This document shows, piece after piece, positions 18,716-27,827 of a stretch of DNA of 64,000 nt. The notes under the pieces are model-generated. The model searched no databases, had not been told where the DNA came from, and was given only the letters and a program-made list of their open reading frames with translations. The stretch is from an uncultured bacterium (GTDB lineage Bacteria > Bacteroidota > Bacteroidia > Chitinophagales > Chitinophagaceae), in NCBI GenBank assembly GCA_903826405.1, contig CAIKEH010000019.1:1-64000 (forward strand), in the 5' to 3' direction. A program made the translations under genes and the position numbers. Position 1 is the stretch's first letter, and every line of letters starts with the position of its first letter.

Positions 18716-19620
18716 AGGTCTTTGCCGGCCAGCATTCTGGCCAATCCCTCCCTGAAGGACACAGGTGAAAAGCCCAATTCTTTCTCAGCCTTTTCAATCA
18801 AGAATCCGGTTCTCGATGGACGCAGAGCCGGTTGTGTAAAGGATGATGCGTCCACCTTTTCCATTAGGGTATGGTCGAGCTTCAATATTTCACAAGTTGC
18901 CAATGCCATATCGTACGGGGTCATCTGCTCCCTCCCGGAGATATGAAAAATACCTTTCGCTTTTTTGTCCGCCACAAGAAGAATTCCCATCGCTAGATCC
19001 GCGGCATAGGTTGGTGTTCTTAACTGATCGTTCACGACCTTTATATTTTCTCCCTTTCCTAATTTTTCAATAACCCAACTGATCAGGTGATTCCGTGTTC
19101 CTCCGAAGGTATTCCCGTAAACAAGTACTGTTCTGACTATGGCCCAATCCAGACTTGAACCAATGACTGCACGCTCAGCAGCCCATTTGCTGGAGCCATA
19201 ATAGTTCACAGGTCCAGGGAGATCCTCCTCCTGGTATGGTCCATTTTGACCATCGAAGATGAAATCGGTAGAAACATGAATGAAGAATGCACCGCACTTT
19301 TCCGCTGCACTGATCAGAAATCTCGTTGCATTGACATTGATGTCCCAGCAACGAACCTTATCCAATTCGCATTGATCGGGTGCGGTCAGGGCTGCCCCGT
19401 GGATGATGATATCCGGATGGAAAGAACTGACCAAATTATCTACTTCTACGCCATGCGTGATATCCAGGGTTGCATAAGTGAACCCATGCCTAACAGGCAT
19501 GCGGAAACGCTTTTCTCCCTTTCCCGTAGCCAGAACCACAGAATCCGTGTCCGCCAATTCGGCGGCCAGATACTGCCCGAGAAGGCCATTGACGCCAGTG
19601 ATGAGGATCCGTGAGTTCAT
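18712..19620 (-). CDS. SDR family reductase, dTDP-4-dehydrorhamnose reductase-like
   Basis: 302 residues. The extended-SDR Rossmann motif is ITGVNGLLGQYLA (residues 6-18), the catalytic YGSSKWAAERAV (Tyr-x3-Lys) lies near residue 140, and STDFIFDG near 115 is typical of the RmlD/RfbD branch. The C-terminal part matches the family end (FTQPALRPSRTGFL). RmlD reduces dTDP-6-deoxy-L-lyxo-4-hexulose to dTDP-L-rhamnose with NAD(P)H, but no other rml genes are nearby, so a related sugar-nucleotide or other substrate is possible. ATG start. First gene of a two-gene unit with the CHAD protein. Confidence 0.85.
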   Translation of the reverse strand: MNSRILITGVNGLLGQYLAAELADTDSVVLATGKGEKRFRMPVRHGFTYATLDITHGVEVDNLVSSFHPDIIIHGAALTAPDQCELDKVRCWDINVNATRFLISAAEKCGAFFIHVSTDFIFDGQNGPYQEEDLPGPVNYYGSSKWAAERAVIGSSLDWAIVRTVLVYGNTFGGTRNHLISWVIEKLGKGENIKVVNDQLRTPTYAADLAMGILLVADKKAKGIFHISGREQMTPYDMALATCEILKLDHTLMEKVDASSFTQPALRPSRTGFLIEKAEKELGFSPVSFREGLARMLAGKDL

Positions 19621-19730
19621 AAAAAAATATCTATCTGCTAAATTAAAGACAAGTAGCCCAAATCGGTCTTTAGAGGACGCATATATCTGAAATCCATCTT
19701 ATCTTCACCTGCAGTATGGGGAGAATTGCG

Positions 19731-19738
19731 TAAATTTG
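19731..19738 (+). promoter_or_regulatory. Candidate -7 box of pfkA
   Basis: TAAATTTG is a full TANNTTTG match 80 bases before the pfkA start. No clear TTG sits at -33 (TTC at about the right distance). It would drive the glycolytic pair pfkA-pyk. Confidence 0.45.
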
Positions 19739-19817
19739 ACACTTCTTAATAAAAAACCCTATTTATTGACAATGTGCCCTCTTGACCGGGCAATTATTGT
19801 CGGACCAATAGCCAACA

Positions 19818-20807
19818 ATGGAAAAAGTCAAGAAAGTCACCAAGATTGGCGTACTGACATCGGGGGGAGATGCCCCCGGAATGAACGCCGCAATCAGGGC
19901 TGTGGTGCGTACCGGCCTTTATCATGGTCTGGAAGTTTACGGGATCATGAGAGGATATGCGGGCACCATAGACGATGACATACATAAAATGGATTCCCGT
20001 AGCGTCGCGAATATCATTCAACGTGGCGGGACCATCCTCAAGACGGCACGCTGCAAGGAATTCTACGAACCGGAAGGCAGGAAGAAAGCATATGACAACC
20101 TGCGCAAAAAAGGCATCAATGGCCTGGTCGTGATCGGAGGTGATGGTTCTTTCCGGGGCGCACAGATTTTCTCAAATGAATTCGACATTCCCTGCATCGG
20201 GATACCCGGTACCATAGATAAGGATATCGCCGGGACAGATTTCACGATAGGCTTCGATACCGCCGCTAATACGGCAGTAAATGCGATCGACAAGATCAGG
20301 GACACGGCTGATGCGCACGACAGACTTTTCATCATCGAAGTGATGGGCCGCGACGCGGGTTTCATTGCACTCCATAGTGGAATAGCCACCGGAGCGGAGA
20401 ATATCCTGATCCCCGAACGCAAGACGGACATGGAGGAACTCGTTCACGGACTGGAAGAGAAGGAAAAAAGAAAGAAACTGGTCAACCTCGTCGTCGTTGC
20501 CGAGGGTGACGATTTCGGTGGAGCCGACGAAGTGGCCAAATTGATGAGGAGCCGACTCCCAACAGCTGATATCCGGGTGGCCATATTGGGGCATATACAG
20601 CGAGGCGGTGCACCCAGTTGTCTGGACAGGCTCATCGCCAGCCGCATGGGATACTCCTCCGTAGAATGCCTGATCGAAGGCCGTCACAATGTGATGGTGG
20701 GCATCATGAACAATCGCATGCATTTCACGCCTCTCGATAAAGCCGTCAAAGCCAAACAGAAGATCAGCGACGAATGGATGAAGATCGTCAAGATCCTCGC
20801 CAGTTGA
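19818..20807 (+). CDS. pfkA: ATP-dependent 6-phosphofructokinase
   Basis: 329 residues. Motifs in order: GVLTSGGDAPGMNAAIRAV (residues 11-29), RGGTILKTARC near 70, VVIGGDGSFRGA near 105 (GGDGS points to ATP rather than pyrophosphate), GIPGTIDKDIAGTD near 128 with the catalytic TID-x-D, and MGRDAGFIA near 175. It phosphorylates fructose 6-phosphate to the 1,6-bisphosphate, the committed step of glycolysis. The position that is Asn in E. coli TIDND is Lys here, a variant I believe occurs in related phyla. pyk follows 68 bases later on the same strand. Confidence 0.97.
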   Translation: MEKVKKVTKIGVLTSGGDAPGMNAAIRAVVRTGLYHGLEVYGIMRGYAGTIDDDIHKMDSRSVANIIQRGGTILKTARCKEFYEPEGRKKAYDNLRKKGINGLVVIGGDGSFRGAQIFSNEFDIPCIGIPGTIDKDIAGTDFTIGFDTAANTAVNAIDKIRDTADAHDRLFIIEVMGRDAGFIALHSGIATGAENILIPERKTDMEELVHGLEEKEKRKKLVNLVVVAEGDDFGGADEVAKLMRSRLPTADIRVAILGHIQRGGAPSCLDRLIASRMGYSSVECLIEGRHNVMVGIMNNRMHFTPLDKAVKAKQKISDEWMKIVKILAS

Positions 20808-20875
20808 TGCAGGACTGCATAGAACCAGAAAACACCTTGACCGAAAACATTCACTCGTAAAAAAGCAGCTGCCAG

Positions 20876-22366
20876 ATGAGCAAGAACATCACCAAGTACT
20901 TCCATACGGAAATGGACAACCAGGCCGGCCATGCACACAACGACCATCGAACCAAGATTGTCGCTACCGTGGGCCCAGCCTGCGATACTTATGATAAATT
21001 ATTGGCATTGGTAAAAGCAGGCGTGAATGTCTTTAGACTCAATTTCTCACACGGCTCCCACGAGGACAAAACGAAGATCATACAACATATAAGAGATATC
21101 AACCAAAACGAACCTTACACCATTGCCATACTCGGCGACTTGCAGGGCCCTAAACTGCGTGTTGGCGAGATCGAAAACAATTCACTACCCGTCAAAGAAG
21201 GCGACATCCTCACTTTCACGAATGAGAAATGTGTAGGCACATTGGAAAAAATATATGTGTCTTACCCCGACCTTGCAGGAGACGTAAAGGTCGGCAACAT
21301 CATCATGATCGATGACGGCAAGATCGAGGTCAAAGTGGTGGATATCCTGAAGAATGGGGACGTCAAGGTACAGGTGACGCTCGGCGGCATTCTGTCATCG
21401 AAAAAAGGCATCAATCTTCCCGATACCAAGATCTCCCTCCCCTGCCTGACCGAAAAAGACCTGATCGACCTGGAATTCATCATAGAACATAAACTGGAGT
21501 GGGTTGCACTTTCTTTTGTTCGCAGTGTGAAGGACATCGTGGTCATCAAAGGCAAACTCGAGGAGAAGAACAGCAAGACCAAGGTGATCGCCAAGATCGA
21601 GAAACCCGAGGCGGTGACCAATATCCGGGAGATCATCCTGGAATCCGATGGCATCATGATCGCCAGAGGTGATCTCGGCGTGGAGATGCCCGTGGAGAAA
21701 GTCCCCCTCATTCAAAAACAGATCATACGCAAGTGCCTTCATCGGGCAAAACCGGTCATCGTGGCGACTCAGATGATGGAATCCATGATCGACAGGGTCA
21801 AACCGAATAGAAGTGAGAGCACGGACGTTGCGAATGCCGTTCTTGAAGGTGCGGATGCGGTGATGCTCAGCGGTGAAACCGCCACGGGCATGCACCCGGC
21901 ACTGGTCGTCGCAACCATGAAAAAGATCATCCTCGAAGTGGAGCACAACCACTACAACTACGATCGTGAAGAAGATCTTAAACCCCAACCACACTCACCA
22001 ACATTCCTCAGTGATGCGGTTTGCTATAATGCATGCAAACTGGCAGAAGCCACGAATGCGGATGCCCTCATAGGAATGACTCAAAGCGGATACACGGCTT
22101 TCATGTTGAGCAGCTATCGTCCAAAATCCCCTTTGTACATCTTCACCAAGGAAAAATCCCTGGTGGCACAACTCAGCCTCAGTTGGGGAGTGCGCGCCTT
22201 TTATTATGACGAAGAAGAAAGCATCGACGATATCGTCGGCGACCAGATCAGGATCCTCAAGGAAAGGGAATACCTTCAGGTGGGCAGCGTGGTAGTCAAT
22301 ACCGGTAGCATCCCCGTACAGCAACACCTTCCGACGAATATGCTCAAGATCTCGAAAGTGGAATGA
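20876..22366 (+). CDS. pyk: Pyruvate kinase
   Basis: 496 residues, slightly longer than the usual 470-480 because of an N-terminal extension of about 20 residues (MSKNITKYFHTEMDNQAGHA). Recognised from KIVATVGPACDTYDKL, FRLNFSHGSHEDK, GDLQGPKLRVGEI, the active-site signature VIAKIEKPEAV and IARGDLGVEMPVEKVP near residue 260. It transfers phosphate from phosphoenolpyruvate to ADP. Downstream of pfkA, it forms a glycolytic pair that controls both irreversible lower steps. Confidence 0.97.
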   Translation: MSKNITKYFHTEMDNQAGHAHNDHRTKIVATVGPACDTYDKLLALVKAGVNVFRLNFSHGSHEDKTKIIQHIRDINQNEPYTIAILGDLQGPKLRVGEIENNSLPVKEGDILTFTNEKCVGTLEKIYVSYPDLAGDVKVGNIIMIDDGKIEVKVVDILKNGDVKVQVTLGGILSSKKGINLPDTKISLPCLTEKDLIDLEFIIEHKLEWVALSFVRSVKDIVVIKGKLEEKNSKTKVIAKIEKPEAVTNIREIILESDGIMIARGDLGVEMPVEKVPLIQKQIIRKCLHRAKPVIVATQMMESMIDRVKPNRSESTDVANAVLEGADAVMLSGETATGMHPALVVATMKKIILEVEHNHYNYDREEDLKPQPHSPTFLSDAVCYNACKLAEATNADALIGMTQSGYTAFMLSSYRPKSPLYIFTKEKSLVAQLSLSWGVRAFYYDEEESIDDIVGDQIRILKEREYLQVGSVVVNTGSIPVQQHLPTNMLKISKVE

Positions 22367-22477
22367 CGGAAAACCACGCCCACAATCAGGGACACGGTAC
22401 CCATATCCCGGCATCCTGAGAGACTCCCTCTTCCTATCTCAAGGAAAATCATACTTTTAGCACCCTAAAACTGCTGC

Positions 22478-24349
22478 ATGAAAAAGTATGTCATCCTGAT
22501 TTGCTCCTTGCTTTATACTTCAGCCCTCTCCGCACAGAACTCCCTCGACTCCGCATGGTTCCGCGATAATTACATCAAGATAGAACGAATGATCCCGATG
22601 CGGGATGGCATTAAGCTATTCACGGCCATCTATGTGCCGAAGGATACTACAGAAAAACATCCATTCCTGATGACCAGAACTACTTATTCCTGCTCTCCTT
22701 ATGGCATGGATAAATACAGGAATTACTGGGATAGCTACCAACGCAATTACCTCCGGGAGCAATATATCATGGTTTATCAGGATGTCAGAGGACGCTACAT
22801 GAGCGAAGGAGATTTCATGGACGTCAGACCCTTCATCCCGGACAAAAAAAACAACAAAGACATCGATGAATCGAGTGACACCTATGACACGATAGATTGG
22901 TTGTTGAAGAACATCTCCGGCAACAACGGCAGGGTCGGCATTACCGGCATCTCCTATCCAGGATTTTATGCTAGCATGGCCGCTCTTTGTGGGCATCCTT
23001 CTTTGAAAGCCGTCAGCCCCCAAGCTCCAGTAACGGATTGGTTCCATGGGGATGACTTTCATCATAACGGCGCATTCATGATGTTGGATGCATTTTCTTT
23101 CTATACTAAATTCGGCATACCCAGGCCACTCCCAATCGTAGAATATAAAGGAGGCTACGATGTGAACGGGGTCGACAACTACCAGTACTTCCTCAATAGA
23201 CCCTCCCTGAAAAAACTGGCAGAACTGGCAGGTGATTCCATCGCATTTTGGAAAGACCTTTATGCACATCCTGATTATGATGAATGGTGGAGAGTACGAA
23301 ATGTGAGAGAATGGGTGAGTGGCATCAAGCCTGCCATCATGGTAGTGGGCGGTCTATTTGATGCAGAGGATTGTTTCGGTGCCTGGCGATTATATGGAGC
23401 GATGGAAAAAAAGAATCCATCGAACCAGTACATCCACTTGGTCATGGGGCCATGGTCACACGGCCAATGGGGCGGTCGCGACCCAGGCTCTTCCATGGGC
23501 AATGTCAAATTTGGCTCTAAAACATCGGAATGGTATCAAAATAATCTGGAGGTGCCTTTCTTTAATTACTACCTGAAAGATAAAGGCCAGGCTCCATCGG
23601 CAGAAGCAACTATATTCCTGTCCGGTCAGAATGAATGGAGAACATATGATCAATGGCCTCCAAAATCCATGAAAGAACAGGCGATCTATCTGAAACCAGA
23701 CGGTTCTCTTAGTTGGATCAAACCATCCGCAACCACATCCTTGAGCAGCTATGTCAGTGATCCGGCTCATCCCGTACCATATACACAGGATGTTCATATG
23801 AACCGCACTCGTACCTATATGACGGACGATCAGAGATTCGCTTCACGTCGCCCGGACGTACTTACCTTCCGTGGTGAGCCATTAGAGAAAGATATGATCC
23901 TCGCCGGAACAGTAGTGGCCGACCTGCTCGTCAGCATTTCGACCACTGATGCCGATTTCGTGGTAAAAGTCATCGACGAATTTCCTGAAGACTTCAAAAA
24001 TCCAGGGTCTGAATCAAGCCAATATCCCATGGGAGGCTATCAAATGCTGGTTAGAGGCGAGGTAATGCGCGGCAGATACCGTAACAGCTTCTCAAAACCA
24101 CAGGCATTCACACCCGGAAAAACGGAACGCGTACGTTTTGAACTACCCGATATTTCCCATGCCTTCAAAGCAGGCCATCGACTCGTGATCCAGATACAAA
24201 GCACATGGTTTCCTTTAGTTGATCGTAATCCACAGCAATTCGTCAACATCTATCAATGTCAGGAAACCGATTTCAGATCTTCTATTATTAATATAATACA
24301 TGACACCAAGAATCCTTCATCCATCATTCTCCCTGTACTGGAAAAATAA
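22478..24349 (+). CDS. CocE/NonD family hydrolase (X-Pro dipeptidyl-peptidase-like), secreted, copy 1
   Basis: 623 residues with a signal peptide (1-19, ending ALSAQ). The alpha/beta-hydrolase domain has the nucleophile elbow GISYPGFYAS near residue 165, the acid in GGLFDAEDCFGAW near 290 and the catalytic His in GPWSHGQWGG near 328. The C-terminal 200 residues form the jelly-roll seen in cocaine esterase and PepX. Secreted Bacteroidota members are usually annotated as acyl or peptide hydrolases such as glutaryl-7-ACA acylase; the natural substrate is not known. A paralogue follows immediately. Confidence 0.92.
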   Translation: MKKYVILICSLLYTSALSAQNSLDSAWFRDNYIKIERMIPMRDGIKLFTAIYVPKDTTEKHPFLMTRTTYSCSPYGMDKYRNYWDSYQRNYLREQYIMVYQDVRGRYMSEGDFMDVRPFIPDKKNNKDIDESSDTYDTIDWLLKNISGNNGRVGITGISYPGFYASMAALCGHPSLKAVSPQAPVTDWFHGDDFHHNGAFMMLDAFSFYTKFGIPRPLPIVEYKGGYDVNGVDNYQYFLNRPSLKKLAELAGDSIAFWKDLYAHPDYDEWWRVRNVREWVSGIKPAIMVVGGLFDAEDCFGAWRLYGAMEKKNPSNQYIHLVMGPWSHGQWGGRDPGSSMGNVKFGSKTSEWYQNNLEVPFFNYYLKDKGQAPSAEATIFLSGQNEWRTYDQWPPKSMKEQAIYLKPDGSLSWIKPSATTSLSSYVSDPAHPVPYTQDVHMNRTRTYMTDDQRFASRRPDVLTFRGEPLEKDMILAGTVVADLLVSISTTDADFVVKVIDEFPEDFKNPGSESSQYPMGGYQMLVRGEVMRGRYRNSFSKPQAFTPGKTERVRFELPDISHAFKAGHRLVIQIQSTWFPLVDRNPQQFVNIYQCQETDFRSSIINIIHDTKNPSSIILPVLEK

Positions 24350-24353
24350 CAAG

Positions 24354-26222
24354 GTGAAATTAAGGGCCGCTATTCTGAACATCGGTTGCATTTTTATTCT
24401 GATGAGCGTTCATGCACAGGATAACCAGTCATATATTCGATCGAATTTCATAAAGCAGGAAGTTTATATCCCCATGCGGGATGGCATCAAACTCTTCACC
24501 TCCGTTTATATTCCGATGGATACCGGCATTGCCCATCCTATTCTGATGGATCGTACTCCATATTCCTGTGCGCCATATGGGAAAGACATCTACCCGGGTA
24601 GACTGGGACCCAACCCCTCTCTGATGCGTTCAGGATATATCTTCGTCTACCAGGATGTAAGAGGTAGATTTAAAAGTGAAGGCGTATTCACGGAAATGAC
24701 ACCTTACAAACCGGAAAAAAAGAATAAAGAAACCGATGAAAGTAGTGATGCCTGGGACACCATCGATTGGCTTCTGACTAATATAAGGCCTAATAATGGA
24801 AGGGTGGGAATTTATGGCATCTCTTATCCTGGATTCTATGCGACCGCTTCACTCCCTGGTGCACATCCTGCCATCAAGGCTGTCAGCCCGCAAGCTCCGG
24901 TCACGGACGAGTTCATCGGTGATGACGCCAATCACAAGGGAGCATTCTTCCTGATGGACAATTTCAGTTTCCTCAATTACTTCGATGCTCATCGGGATGG
25001 ACCCATTGAAAAATATGAGAGGTCCGTATTCAATGCGGACATCAAAGACGTTTATGATTTCTTCCTAAAACTCGGTCCAGTATCTAACAGCAATAGCAAG
25101 AAATACTTCAACAACCAGGGTCAGGTTTGGTCGGAATATATAGCCCATGACACTTATGATGAATATTGGAAATCAAGGAATATCCGCACTCACTTGAAGA
25201 ACATCCTGCCAGCAACACTGTTGGTTGGAGGTTGGTTCGATGCGGAAGATCTGTTCGGCGCCCTAGAAACATACAGAACAATCGAGCAGAACAATCCAGG
25301 ATCAAAAAACCAACTGGTCATGGGACCATGGACTCATGGAGCTTGGGCAAATGATCAATGGACGGGATTCGCCTCTCATGAATTCGGCATGAATGTGAAT
25401 CAACACTACAGGGACTCTCTGGAGACGCCATTCTTTGAATTTTTTCTGAAAGACAAAGGAGTGTTCAACATTCCAGAAGCCACGGTATACGAGACGGGAT
25501 CCAATACATGGAGATCCTTTGATCATTGGCCTCCCGCTAAAACCAAAATGGTGGCGCACTACCTTGACCCCAAAGGAAAATTGATCGTATCAAAACCAAA
25601 TCAACCTTCATCGTACATTTCATTTACAAGTGACCCTTCCGATCCTGTGCCTTATACCGGTGTCAAAAAAGCAGAACGCAACAACGAATACATGACGGAG
25701 GATCAGCGATTCCTGTCGAACAGAAAAGATGTAGTCTCATTTTTATCGGATACACTGAATGATGAACTTCACCTGGCCGGTCCCATCACGGCGGACATTT
25801 TCATAAGCACATCAGGAACGGATGTTGATATGATCGTTAAGATCATTGATGTTCTGCCGGAGAGGATTCCCATTCATTCTGGTCAGAAGTCTGATAATCA
25901 GAATGGCGGAATGCAGCGTTTGGTACGAGCAGATGTATTCAGGGGTAAGTTCAGGAAGAGTTTCGAAAAGCCCGAACCTTTTGTACCTGGCAAAGTTGAG
26001 GAAATAAAGTACGAACTGCCCGATGTATCTCATGTTTTCGGAAAAGGACATCGCATCATGGTGCAGATACAAGCATCCTGGTTCCCCCTCGTGGACCGCA
26101 ATCCCCAGAAATTCATGCGCATCCCGGATGCGAAAGAATCTGATTTCCGTAAGGCAGAGATCAGGATACAAACGAACAGCAGTTACCCTTCTTCAATTGC
26201 GCTACCCGTCTTAGGCCACTGA
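24354..26222 (+). CDS. CocE/NonD family hydrolase, secreted, copy 2
   Basis: 622 residues if it starts at the GTG at 24354, four bases after the previous stop. That start gives a proper signal peptide (VKLRAAILNIGCIFILMSVHAQ). An ATG at 24300 would overlap the previous gene by 50 bases and add 18 unlikely residues. The nucleophile elbow GISYPGFYAT, acid GGWFDAEDLFGAL and His motif GPWTHGAWAN are all kept, and the C-terminal jelly-roll is complete. Long shared stretches with copy 1 (MRDGIKLFT, AVSPQAPVTD, WFPLVDRNPQ) indicate a tandem duplication that has diverged, perhaps in specificity. Confidence 0.92.
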   Translation: MKLRAAILNIGCIFILMSVHAQDNQSYIRSNFIKQEVYIPMRDGIKLFTSVYIPMDTGIAHPILMDRTPYSCAPYGKDIYPGRLGPNPSLMRSGYIFVYQDVRGRFKSEGVFTEMTPYKPEKKNKETDESSDAWDTIDWLLTNIRPNNGRVGIYGISYPGFYATASLPGAHPAIKAVSPQAPVTDEFIGDDANHKGAFFLMDNFSFLNYFDAHRDGPIEKYERSVFNADIKDVYDFFLKLGPVSNSNSKKYFNNQGQVWSEYIAHDTYDEYWKSRNIRTHLKNILPATLLVGGWFDAEDLFGALETYRTIEQNNPGSKNQLVMGPWTHGAWANDQWTGFASHEFGMNVNQHYRDSLETPFFEFFLKDKGVFNIPEATVYETGSNTWRSFDHWPPAKTKMVAHYLDPKGKLIVSKPNQPSSYISFTSDPSDPVPYTGVKKAERNNEYMTEDQRFLSNRKDVVSFLSDTLNDELHLAGPITADIFISTSGTDVDMIVKIIDVLPERIPIHSGQKSDNQNGGMQRLVRADVFRGKFRKSFEKPEPFVPGKVEEIKYELPDVSHVFGKGHRIMVQIQASWFPLVDRNPQKFMRIPDAKESDFRKAEIRIQTNSSYPSSIALPVLGH

Positions 26223-26242
26223 TCATTGAATTTTGCCATTCA

Positions 26243-26335
26243 TACTTCCAGACCCTCCAAGGGTGCACCCTTGGAGGGTCTGGAAGTAATTTCAGTAATG
26301 TGGAAATACTCTTGGAGGGTGGACTCTTGGAGGGT
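26243..26335. repeat. TTGGAGGGT fold-back repeat, copy 2, with a 46-bp perfect palindrome
   Basis: Positions 26243-26288 are a perfect 46-bp palindrome centred on GTGCAC, built from the core ACCCTCCAAG and CTTGGAGGGT. At 26308-26335 the 13-mer ACTCTTGGAGGGT occurs twice in direct repeat, 15 bases apart, exactly as at 11902-11914 in copy 1. It lies between a plus-strand hydrolase gene and a plus-strand histidine kinase gene and could terminate the former. Confidence 0.88.
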
Positions 26336-26445
26336 CCTCGTAAAATTTTCCCAACCGATCACTCAATTTTGTATTTTCATTCTCTATTTAACATTCATCT
26401 AGCCGGCTCAGTTTCCAAAAATTCCATATTCACAATCCTCTTTGA

Positions 26446-27744
26446 ATGTCAACCCATGTTCCGGAAACCAAAATTGATCTGCTTACCAGAAAAGCAAATC
26501 AATTACACAGGATAATCCTGATACTCGTAGCCATAGTCGCCTCTATCTACTGCATTGCCAATATCCTAATGGACCACTTCCTGGATTCGATTATCACCCT
26601 TATCATGATCCCGGTGACCGGCATTTGCATGGCACTTTACCTGAATGGCAAAATACTTGCTTCTAAAATCATCAATGCATTACAGATCAATTTGGCATTG
26701 GCATTCCTGTGTCTGGTTGGCGGACCCGAAACCTTCATCACCATGTTTTCCATCCCAAGCATATTGGGGACACTTATCGTTATGCAAGGCAAGGACAGAA
26801 AAATGGGCCTCGCCATTTCTTCCCTGTCCATCATCCTCATGATCTTCCTGATCACCACGAATATCACCATTGGTCACAAGCCAATTTACACACAGACCAC
26901 ACTACGGATTGAGAGGCTGTTGAACATGATAGGAAGTTCGATAGTTACCATCATCATGGTTAATTACATCCTTAAAGTCAATAATCTCATACAAGATCAA
27001 CTCATTGAAAGATCTTCCCAGTTAAATGAATCCAACGAACTTTTGAAAAGCTCATTATTCACCAAGGATAAAATGATCTCCGTGATCTCCCACGACCTGA
27101 AGTCGCCACTGATCCTGATCAAGATGTGGCTTGAGCAGATATTACCCTCCCATTCTGATGAAGAGACAAAAAACAGGATAGTGAAGCAATTGACATCAAA
27201 AACAGCGAGCACACTACAAATGCTGGACGAAATGCTGGAATGGGCTAACGAACAAACCGCTTCTATAAAATATAAGCCAGAAGACATCAAAATGATGGAA
27301 ATCGCGGATTTCATAAGAAGCAACAACACTTTATTCCACCATACAAAGGGCATACATTTTGAATTGGACATTCCGGAAACGGATCAGACATTAAATGCGG
27401 ATCGACAGATGCTTCACAGCATTCTCCGGAATCTGATCGCCAATGCCTACAAGTTCACCCCAAACCAGGGGAAGATCTCCATAGTCGCAAAAAATACAGG
27501 GGCGGCCTGGAAATTCAGCATATCAGACTCGGGGCTGGGCTTGGATCAACCTCAGATCGAAGCCCTGAGGAAAGGAATGAATTTCACCAAGCTGGGCACT
27601 AATCAGGAAAAAGGACACGGACTTGGACTCCAAATTGTACGTGATTTCCTGACCTTTCACCGATCGAGGCTCGAAATTGATTCCCAACCCGGGCAAGGTT
27701 CTGTTTTTTCTTTCGAACTCACTAATAACGGAGACCGTTTGTGA
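26446..27744 (+). CDS. Membrane-bound sensor histidine kinase
   Basis: 432 residues. Residues 20-185 contain about six hydrophobic segments, so this is a membrane-embedded sensor without a large periplasmic domain. A short linker leads to the H-box KMISVISHDLKSPL with phospho-acceptor His216, then the HATPase: N-box LRNLIANAYKFTP near 330, G1 SDSGLGLD near 358 and G2 GHGLGLQIV near 388. It should autophosphorylate and pass phosphate to a response regulator, but none is encoded nearby, so it is an orphan kinase. ATG start chosen because the hydrophobic part begins soon after. Confidence 0.9.
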   Translation: MSTHVPETKIDLLTRKANQLHRIILILVAIVASIYCIANILMDHFLDSIITLIMIPVTGICMALYLNGKILASKIINALQINLALAFLCLVGGPETFITMFSIPSILGTLIVMQGKDRKMGLAISSLSIILMIFLITTNITIGHKPIYTQTTLRIERLLNMIGSSIVTIIMVNYILKVNNLIQDQLIERSSQLNESNELLKSSLFTKDKMISVISHDLKSPLILIKMWLEQILPSHSDEETKNRIVKQLTSKTASTLQMLDEMLEWANEQTASIKYKPEDIKMMEIADFIRSNNTLFHHTKGIHFELDIPETDQTLNADRQMLHSILRNLIANAYKFTPNQGKISIVAKNTGAAWKFSISDSGLGLDQPQIEALRKGMNFTKLGTNQEKGHGLGLQIVRDFLTFHRSRLEIDSQPGQGSVFSFELTNNGDRL

Positions 27745-27827
27745 TTTTCCAGACTCCTTTTCCCATTAATCTTTCTGCACATTAGATAGAGAATGGAAGC
27801 CTAATACTTATCCCTTAATTTTACGGG

